A program made the position numbers and the translations under genes. Positions 58,263-64,000 of a stretch of 64,000 bases of DNA are shown one piece after another. The number at the start of each line of letters is the position of its first letter. The stretch's first letter is position 1. Source of the stretch: Deinococcus aerolatus (GTDB lineage: Bacteria > Deinococcota > Deinococci > Deinococcales > Deinococcaceae); NCBI RefSeq assembly GCF_014647055.1, contig NZ_BMOL01000008.1, forward strand, positions 98,200 to 162,199, given 5' to 3'. The notes under the pieces are model-generated. The model ran no database searches. It worked only from the letters and a program-made list of their open reading frames with translations, and was not told the origin of the DNA.

Positions 58263-59341
58263 GTCAGTCTAACTATGATCCGAAAGCCCACGCCCGCCTG
58301 CTGACCGACTACTGCATTGCCGCCCAGCCGGGCCAGCGGGTGCTGGTGCAGGCCACCACCCTGGCCCTGCCGCTGGTGGAGGAACTGCACCGCCTGCTGC
58401 TGGAGCGCGGCGCCACCCCGCTGATCCGGCTGGAGTACCCCACCCAACTGGAGGATTTTCACCGTCTGGCCCCGGGCGCCCTGTTGGACGCCACAGAACC
58501 GCTGTTGCTGTCCGAGGTGGAGAGCATCGACGCCTCGGTCCGCATCCTGACGCCCTCTAGCCCGGCAGACGGCCTCGATCCCCAGCGGGTGGCGCGGCAC
58601 CGCAAGGCCATGAACCCGGTGGCCCGCGCCCGTGCCGGGCGGCGCTGGAACCTGAGCCTGTATCCCACCGCTTATGGTGCGGAGGCTGCGCAGATGAGCC
58701 TGCCCCAGTACGAGGCGTTCGTCTCCAGCGCCATGTTTCTGGACTCGCCTGATCCGGTGGCGAAATGGGGCGAGATCCGCGAGTTGCAGGCGGGGCTGAT
58801 CGAGCGACTGGCCCGCGCCAGCGAGGTCCGCATCGTGGGCGAGGACACCGACTTGACGCTGAACATCGGGGGCCGGATCTGGGTCAACAGCGACGGCAAG
58901 CGCAACATGCCGTCGGGCGAGGTCTTCACCGGTCCCATCGAGACCAGCGCCAACGGTCAGATCCTGTTCGATCTGCCCACGGTCTATGGCGGCGCGGCGG
59001 TGCGCAACGTGCGGCTGACCTTCAGGGACGGTCTGGTCGTGGACGCCCGTGCCGAACAGGGCGAGGCGGCGCTGCTGGCCGCTCTGGAAACGGATGATGG
59101 CGCGAAATGGCTGGGCGAGTTGGGCATCGGCAGCAACGCAGGCATCCAGGCCCCCAGCCAGAACATTCTGTTCGACGAGAAGATCAGCGGCACGGTGCAT
59201 CTGGCGCTGGGCAACGGGTACCCCGAAACGGGCGGCACCAACATCTCGGCGCTGCATTGGGATCTGATCAAGGACCTGCGCGGGGGCGGGCAGATTCTGC
59301 TGGACGGTGAACTGTTCCAGGACGGCGGGCGCTTCGTCTAG
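58259..59341 (+). CDS. M29-family (thermophilic) metalloaminopeptidase
   Basis: The 360-residue protein matches the AmpS/aminopeptidase T family, though somewhat shorter. Metal ligands expected for the family are visible: Glu in [11 protein letters not shown], Glu in [10 protein letters not shown], His in [16 protein letters not shown], and His and Asp in [10 protein letters not shown]. It should release N-terminal amino acids from peptides in the cytoplasm. It is the last gene of the IclR-linked operon and supports a peptide-like substrate. The ATG overlaps the SDR stop. Confidence 0.88.
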   Translation: MSQSNYDPKAHARLLTDYCIAAQPGQRVLVQATTLALPLVEELHRLLLERGATPLIRLEYPTQLEDFHRLAPGALLDATEPLLLSEVESIDASVRILTPSSPADGLDPQRVARHRKAMNPVARARAGRRWNLSLYPTAYGAEAAQMSLPQYEAFVSSAMFLDSPDPVAKWGEIRELQAGLIERLARASEVRIVGEDTDLTLNIGGRIWVNSDGKRNMPSGEVFTGPIETSANGQILFDLPTVYGGAAVRNVRLTFRDGLVVDARAEQGEAALLAALETDDGAKWLGELGIGSNAGIQAPSQNILFDEKISGTVHLALGNGYPETGGTNISALHWDLIKDLRGGGQILLDGELFQDGGRFV

Positions 59342-59386
59342 CTTTCCGCTGCGTTCCACAGGCCCCGGCCCCGGCACCCCGTCCTG

Positions 59387-59392
59387 TAGACT
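59387..59392 (+). promoter_or_regulatory. -10 box of cmk
   Basis: TAGACT lies 9 nt before the ATG at 59402 and no Shine-Dalgarno sequence is present, so the leader would be about 2 nt. Confidence 0.45.
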
Positions 59393-59401
59393 CTGCAACT
59401 G

Positions 59402-60037
59402 ATGATCGTGACCATTGACGGCGTGGCGGCCAGCGGCAAATCCAGCGTGTCCTCGGGGGTGGCGCGGGCGCTGGGCGTGCCGTACGTGAGCAGCGGGCTG
59501 CTGTACCGCGCCGCCACCCTGCTGGGGCTGGAAGCCGGGCTGGACCTGCACGGCGCGGCCAAACTGCTGGCTCATCTGCAGGCCCACCCTCTGCGTCTGG
59601 AACCCCTGGCCGGGGGCAACCGGGTCTGGCAGGGAGAGCGCGAGCTGACCGGCGGCCTGCACTCCACACGCGTGGACGCGGGCGTGAGTGTGGTGGCCGC
59701 CCTGCCCGACGTGCGCGGCTGGGTGGACGCGCAGCTTCGCGCCCTGCCGGCCCCCTTCGTGGCCGAGGGCCGGGACATGGGCACCACTGTGTTTCCGCAG
59801 GCGCAGGCCAAGTTCTACCTGACGGCCAGCCCACGCATCCGCGCCCAGCGCCGCGCGAGCGAGCGCCCGGAGGACGTCCCCGCCATTGAGGCCGCGTTGG
59901 TTCGCCGCGACCTGCTGGACCGCGTGCAGAGTGCGCCTGCGCCCGACGCCGTGGTGATTGACACCGGGCCCCTGACCCTGGACGGCGTGATCCAGACGGT
60001 TCTGGCGCAGCTGCCGCAGCGCACCCCCTCCGCCTAA
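59402..60037 (+). CDS. cmk: Cytidylate kinase
   Basis: The 211-residue P-loop kinase phosphorylates CMP and dCMP. The nucleotide-binding loop is [20 protein letters not shown], followed by [20 protein letters not shown], and the family motif [23 protein letters not shown] contains the conserved GRD(M/I)GT. It is followed after 3 bp by plsC, the pairing seen in many genomes. Confidence 0.95.
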   Translation: MIVTIDGVAASGKSSVSSGVARALGVPYVSSGLLYRAATLLGLEAGLDLHGAAKLLAHLQAHPLRLEPLAGGNRVWQGERELTGGLHSTRVDAGVSVVAALPDVRGWVDAQLRALPAPFVAEGRDMGTTVFPQAQAKFYLTASPRIRAQRRASERPEDVPAIEAALVRRDLLDRVQSAPAPDAVVIDTGPLTLDGVIQTVLAQLPQRTPSA

Positions 60038-60040
60038 GCG

Positions 60041-60682
60041 ATGCCTGCATTGGCCCGCTCTGCCCCGGACGCCATTCCCACCCCTCACCCCTGGCTGTAC
60101 CCGGTGATCCACTGGGGGGTGGGGTGCGTCGTGGCCTATGGCGGCGGGGTCCAGGTTACTGGCCTGGAACATCTACCGCGTGGGGGGCCGCAGGGTGGAG
60201 TGATTGTTGCCGGCACCCACGCCCTGGCGCTGGACCCCTTTACCATCGGCTTTGCCATTCCGCCGGGGCTGCACCGCCTGCAATTCATGGCCAAGCGCGA
60301 CGCCTTCGAGTGGACGCTGATCGGCCCCCACGCCATCGGGCCGGTGCTGCGCGCCACCGGAGCGTTTCCGGTGGACCGCAGCGGGCGCGACACCCGCGCG
60401 CTCAGGCAGGCGCTGCGGGTGCTGGAGCGCGGCGGCATGGTGGGGATCTTTCCGCAGGGCACGCGGGGCGGCCAGGGCCTGCACGGCGGCGCAGCGCTGC
60501 TGGCCCTGAAGGCCAAGGTCCCCATTGTTCCGGTGCGGGTGTGGCACGAGCGCCCGGCGTGGCTGCCGCGCGGCCTGCCCGGCGGGCGCTGGCATGTGCG
60601 CTTCGGCCCGCCGCTGCAGCCCCAGGGTGACAGTCTGCGTGGCCTGACGCTGCGCTGGGAGAACGCAGTGGGCGTCCTGTAG
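60041..60682 (+). CDS. plsC: 1-acyl-sn-glycerol-3-phosphate acyltransferase (PlsC-like)
   Basis: The 213-residue membrane-associated acyltransferase carries the HX4D catalytic motif in [17 protein letters not shown] and the acceptor-binding motif [10 protein letters not shown] (EGTR variant with Gln). It makes phosphatidic acid in phospholipid synthesis. It starts 3 bp after the cmk stop and is co-transcribed. It is a short, PlsC-domain-only form. Confidence 0.9.
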   Translation: MPALARSAPDAIPTPHPWLYPVIHWGVGCVVAYGGGVQVTGLEHLPRGGPQGGVIVAGTHALALDPFTIGFAIPPGLHRLQFMAKRDAFEWTLIGPHAIGPVLRATGAFPVDRSGRDTRALRQALRVLERGGMVGIFPQGTRGGQGLHGGAALLALKAKVPIVPVRVWHERPAWLPRGLPGGRWHVRFGPPLQPQGDSLRGLTLRWENAVGVL

Positions 60683-60729
60683 GCGTTTTCAGGCCGGGTG
60701 AGGAGATTCGCCCTGGCTTCTGCCGGGCC

Positions 60730-63417
60730 TCAGCGGACCACCGTGAACTTCTGGCTCAGGTACGTCTCGGTGTCGGCGGCCACACTGGGATTGCCCAGCG
60801 CCTTCAGCACGTTTAACCGCAGCTGATACGTTCCGGCGGGTGCGGGCCGCCCGCCCTCCAGCGTGCCGTCCCAGCCCACGAACCCGAAAGTGTCGCTGTT
60901 CGGGTCGGTGTAGACGGCAGTGGCGCTGCGCCCGACATAGTTCTGCTCGAACACGGTGCCCAGACTGTGGCCGCCCGCATCCAGCAGCTCCAGCGTCAGG
61001 CGGCGGGCCTGATGGCCGAAATGGACCAGCAGTTGCGGCGCGTCCAGCACGGTGACCAGCTGGCCGCTGTCGTCACGGACCTGCACGTCCTCCAGGGTGT
61101 AGGCCGGCGGCGCGGGCGGGGTCAGCCCTTCCGGGTAATACTCGAAGGTCTTGGGATCGTACAGCGCCGGGAAGTTCTTGAAGGTCCGGCCCCCGTCGAA
61201 ACTCACATCGCCCAGCACCGTCAGCGCCTGATAGTGGCCCACAAAACCGCCGTAGGGAATGACCATCGCCTGTCCGGTGGGGCTGGTCAGGACGACGTAG
61301 CCCCCGTACTGGCCCTGCGCGGGGCGGCTGGGCGGCGTGATCAGCACGTTCACCTCGGCCTCGCCGCCTGCCGGGACGCTGACCGTGACCCCCGCCCCGT
61401 CCGCGCTGTGGCCGTTGATGCTCAGGCGGGCTGCCTGCCCCACGGGTGACAGCGCCCCGCCCGCACTGTCCAGGGCCTGCGCCGGGACGTGCGTGGCCCG
61501 GAAGGTCTGCGCCTGCGGGCCGCTGTTCCTGAGCACCATGACCTTGCTGCGGGGGCCGAAGGTCTGGCTGGCCCCCAGGCCCAGACGGGCGGGCGTGGCC
61601 GTGACCGGGTTGCGGTGCGCCGCCAGCACGTTCACCAGCCCCGCGCCCTGCCGCTGCACCGGGGCCGGGGCGCCGCCCTCCTGCGCGGGGCGGAGGGCGG
61701 CGTTGTTCATCAGCCGGGCCGAGAGGTCCGCCGCCGTCAGGCCCGGCTGCGCCTCCAGCAGCAGCGCGGCGATGCCCGCCACCTGTGGCGCGGCCAGACC
61801 CGTACCGCTCAGGACCGCGTAACCGCTGGTCTCCGTCCTGAGGGGCGTGGCGGTGCGGACCCAGCCTCCCGGCGCGGCCAGGTCCGGCTTGAGGGCCAGG
61901 TTCGGCGCCGCGCCAACCGCCGAGAATGGGCTGACGCTGCCGCCGCTGGGGTTATCGAAGGTCTGCGGCGCTGCGTTGAAGGTCAGCCTGACCCCCGCCG
62001 CCATGCCGGCGTCGATGGTCGCGCCGTCCCCGGCGGGCACCGAGACGGCAGGAATGTCGATGGCCGCATCGTCAAAGGGATTGACAGGCTGGGCATTCAC
62101 GCTGGCGAGACCAGGCTGGTTGTTGTACAGCACGGCGGCCCGCGCCCCGGCGTTCTGAACATTGAGAATCTTTTCGCGGGCGGGACAGTTGCCCAGGCGG
62201 ACCAGCGCGGCCTGACCGTTCAGGCTGCCCGGCGCGTAGGGGTTCAGGCCGTCGATGGAGCAGCCGTCGTTGTCGGTGCTGGGCGTGCTGCCCGGCAGTT
62301 TGCCGACGGCCAGGGTCAGGCCAGCGGGTGGGCGGGGCGCGCCGCTGACGGGCCGGTAACCCACCACCGCGCCGCCCGGCGTGAGGCTGAAGTTGCCCAG
62401 CTCAAGTCGGGTGTTGTCCACCGAGGCCACCGCCAGCACGTTCTCGCCCAGGGCCGGGGCACCGACGCTGTAGGGTCCGGTCTCGCCGCTATCGCCCGCA
62501 GCGGCGCTGACCACCATGCCCGCCTTGACCAGGCGGCTGGCGGCGCGCGCCGTGGGGTACTGCGGCCACTGGAACGGCACGCCCAGACTGATATTCAGCA
62601 CCTGCATGCCGTCGGCCTGGGCGCGTTCCATCGCCGTGAGCAAAGTGGCGCTGTCGGTGCTTCCCTGGCAGCCGAAGACCTTGTAGATGCCGAGGCTGAC
62701 GCCGGGCGCGGTCCCCAGGAAGCCGCCCGCCGGATCGTGGCCACCCAGAATCCCGGCCACCCCGGTGCCGTTGCCCTGGCAGTCGTCTGGACTGCTGTCG
62801 GGCACAGGGACCGAGCCGGGCCTGGAAGCGTCGTAGCTGTCGCCCACGAAGTCGTATCCGACGACGACGCGGCCCCTGAACGCCGGATGGCCCAGGTCCA
62901 ACCCGGTATCGATGATGCCCACCCGGACGCCCCGGCCACTCAGGCCCAGCTGCGACTGGGCCACGTCCACCCCGGTCATGCCCAGGGCGCTCAGCACGTC
63001 GGGCCGCAGGGCCTGGGACTTGAGTGCGACTGGGGCGCGCGGTGGGGGGATAGGACGCACCGGATACACGCCGGTCACCCCTGGCAGACGTGACAGCCGC
63101 CCAAGTTCCGCCGGGGTGGCCTGCACCGCGAAGCCGTTGAACAGCGTGCGGTAACTGGCGATTTCCCGGTACTGCGTCCCGCTGGCGGCGGCCTGTGCGC
63201 GGAAGGTGGCCTGCTGCGCGCCCACCCCCTGGGCGTTCAGGGCAGCGGGATCGCCGGCCAGTTCCACAAACCAGCGGTCACCGCTCTGGGCGGCCCCGGT
63301 GGGCAATCTGAGGGCGGTCCCGGTGGGCTGTGTGGGGGGTGGGGCGCTGCCCGCCGGACCGCAGGCCATCAGCAGGGCAGTCAGCCCCAGCAACAGGTGA
63401 CGGCGTGGGCGTCTCAT
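60730..63417 (-). CDS. Subtilisin-fold (S8) lipoprotein with degenerate active site, probable pseudoprotease
   Basis: The 895-residue protein has a lipoprotein signal ([12 protein letters not shown], Cys19), an I9-type propeptide-like domain (residues 47-120), a subtilase domain with an inserted PA-like domain (about 398-440), and C-terminal beta domains including an Fn3-like segment. The catalytic Asp is kept (Asp170 in GIIDTGLD). The His motif GHGTHVAG is GNGTGVAG (Asn216). The oxyanion Asn is Asp309 in AAAGDSGE. The Ser motif GTSMAAPH is GTGLAAPQ (Gly540, codon GGT at 61798-61800). A protease with these changes should not cleave. It overlaps the upstream PPC gene as ATGA. Confidence 0.88.
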   Translation of the reverse strand: MRRPRRHLLLGLTALLMACGPAGSAPPPTQPTGTALRLPTGAAQSGDRWFVELAGDPAALNAQGVGAQQATFRAQAAASGTQYREIASYRTLFNGFAVQATPAELGRLSRLPGVTGVYPVRPIPPPRAPVALKSQALRPDVLSALGMTGVDVAQSQLGLSGRGVRVGIIDTGLDLGHPAFRGRVVVGYDFVGDSYDASRPGSVPVPDSSPDDCQGNGTGVAGILGGHDPAGGFLGTAPGVSLGIYKVFGCQGSTDSATLLTAMERAQADGMQVLNISLGVPFQWPQYPTARAASRLVKAGMVVSAAAGDSGETGPYSVGAPALGENVLAVASVDNTRLELGNFSLTPGGAVVGYRPVSGAPRPPAGLTLAVGKLPGSTPSTDNDGCSIDGLNPYAPGSLNGQAALVRLGNCPAREKILNVQNAGARAAVLYNNQPGLASVNAQPVNPFDDAAIDIPAVSVPAGDGATIDAGMAAGVRLTFNAAPQTFDNPSGGSVSPFSAVGAAPNLALKPDLAAPGGWVRTATPLRTETSGYAVLSGTGLAAPQVAGIAALLLEAQPGLTAADLSARLMNNAALRPAQEGGAPAPVQRQGAGLVNVLAAHRNPVTATPARLGLGASQTFGPRSKVMVLRNSGPQAQTFRATHVPAQALDSAGGALSPVGQAARLSINGHSADGAGVTVSVPAGGEAEVNVLITPPSRPAQGQYGGYVVLTSPTGQAMVIPYGGFVGHYQALTVLGDVSFDGGRTFKNFPALYDPKTFEYYPEGLTPPAPPAYTLEDVQVRDDSGQLVTVLDAPQLLVHFGHQARRLTLELLDAGGHSLGTVFEQNYVGRSATAVYTDPNSDTFGFVGWDGTLEGGRPAPAGTYQLRLNVLKALGNPSVAADTETYLSQKFTVVR

Positions 63418-63899
63418 CGGCGCGTCAGGGCAAGCTGGTAGGTGTTGCCCTCCCGGTCGTCGCTGGCCTGCTCGTCGTCGTGAATCCTGAAACTGGTGAC
63501 GGTCACGAAATAGCTGCCGGGGTGCGTCACGTTAAAGCGCAGCTCGGATTCCAGGCCCGCGCCGCTGTCGTCGTCGTGTTCCAGCACTGTAAACCCGTCG
63601 GGCAGCAGCACCTGCACGTACGGGTCGAGCGTGCTGCCGGGGTCCACGCCCACGCTCCTGACCGTCAGCCGGAGCTGTGCGCCCGCCTCGGCGCTGAACG
63701 TGAAGTAGTCCACGTCACGTGGCTGGCCGGTAATCCGCCCGTTCAGCCGCGTGCCAACCGTCAGCACGTTGGCGATGGCAGCGCTGCCGTTCGGCTCGCT
63801 CTCGGTCATTGGTGCCGGCGGCAGCGCGGTGTTGGTGCAGCCGACCAGCACGGCACTTAGCGCCAGCAGAAGCAGGGGAGAGGTGGGCTTGTTGGGCAC
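63414..63899 (-). CDS. PPC-domain (bacterial pre-peptidase C) lipoprotein
   Basis: The 161-residue protein has a lipoprotein signal ([13 protein letters not shown]) followed by a PPC beta domain ([20 protein letters not shown], then [20 protein letters not shown] and [12 protein letters not shown]), the module normally attached to secreted peptidases. Here it is a separate gene immediately upstream of, and coupled to, the subtilase-fold gene, so the two probably work together at the cell surface. The GTG at 63899 is chosen because TACAAT lies 7 nt upstream (leaderless layout) and the signal peptide starts right after it. Confidence 0.82.
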   Translation of the reverse strand: MPNKPTSPLLLLALSAVLVGCTNTALPPAPMTESEPNGSAAIANVLTVGTRLNGRITGQPRDVDYFTFSAEAGAQLRLTVRSVGVDPGSTLDPYVQVLLPDGFTVLEHDDDSGAGLESELRFNVTHPGSYFVTVTSFRIHDDEQASDDREGNTYQLALTRR

Positions 63900-63906
63900 G
63901 TCTCCG

Positions 63907-63912
63907 ATTGTA
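63907..63912 (-). promoter_or_regulatory. -10 box of the PPC lipoprotein operon (leaderless)
   Basis: TACAAT on the minus strand lies 7 nt before the GTG at 63899. No strong -35 box is visible. Confidence 0.55.
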
Positions 63913-64000
63913 GTCGGGCGGGAAGGAGGGTATTGGAGTGAACCCATAACTCCGGACCAGTGGTCAAGCACTTCTAAGCGGAATGATAGCGGGCGGCGAA

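Noticed and set aside
58208..60172. Minus-strand open frame of 654 codons opposite the M29 and cmk genes
   Set aside because: It crosses three well-identified plus-strand genes and has low-complexity shadow composition.
60730..63417. Active extracellular serine protease
   Set aside because: The Ser, His and oxyanion Asn positions are all substituted, so the usual S8 annotation would be misleading.

Overview
The window is a dense, GC-rich bacterial chromosome segment that most likely comes from a Deinococcus species. Three things support this. First, a 17-bp radiation/desiccation response motif lies in front of uvrB. Second, many start codons sit 5-9 nt behind a TANNNT -10 box, the leaderless-transcript layout known from Deinococcus. 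Third, the gene content fits: homodimeric AceE with a two-lipoyl AceF, a PDZ/radical-SAM/DUF512 protein, and many lipoprotein and propeller envelope proteins. No tRNA, rRNA, CRISPR array, insertion sequence or prophage was recognised.

Layout. 1-2561: end of purL and purF, closed by a terminator. 2600-5744: a LysR regulator and uvrB with its damage-response operator. 5751-12500: a DMT exporter, sucA and a run of small single genes (membrane protein, dienelactone-hydrolase-like, Rho_N, YwbE, HAD, VOC). 12818-17531: aceE-aceF. 17851-21053: a two-gene exopolysaccharide unit (tyrosine autokinase, then O-antigen ligase-like polymerase). 21165-25132: nth, an MFS transporter and the PDZ/radical-SAM protein.

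25223-35200 is a minus-strand galactoside regulon. It runs from a DeoR/GlpR repressor through a sugar ABC transporter (binding protein and two permeases), beta-galactosidase (GH42), alpha-galactosidase (GH36) and galT to galK. It ends at a strong terminator. Galactosides would be imported, hydrolysed inside the cell and fed into the Leloir pathway. No transporter ATPase and no galE are present here. 35344-35618 holds a broken small membrane-protein/XRE module whose promoter looks intact.

35736-40578 is a coupled operon deoC-maf-mreC-mreD-PBP2 that links nucleoside salvage or house-cleaning to rod-shape wall synthesis. 40700-45748 carries a flavin disulfide oxidoreductase, a PEGA lipoprotein, a small exported protein and a beta-propeller protein.

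45909-59341 is the most unusual region: a divergent, IclR-controlled catabolic locus. One arm encodes a DUF885 protein, IclR and a creatinase-like M24 protein. The other arm encodes a peptide-type binding protein, two permeases, a ketopantoate-reductase-like enzyme, a Gfo/Idh/MocA dehydrogenase, a second DUF885 protein, an RraA-type aldolase, an SDR and an M29 aminopeptidase. Most plus-arm genes overlap by 1-8 nt. Two ATTCC-N7-GGAA palindromes 33 bp apart lie between the arms. The substrate cannot be read from sequence; a small peptide-like or amide-linked compound is the best inference.

59402-63899: cmk-plsC, then on the minus strand a PPC-domain lipoprotein followed by a large subtilisin-fold lipoprotein in which the catalytic His, the Ser and the oxyanion Asn are all replaced, so it is probably a pseudoprotease.
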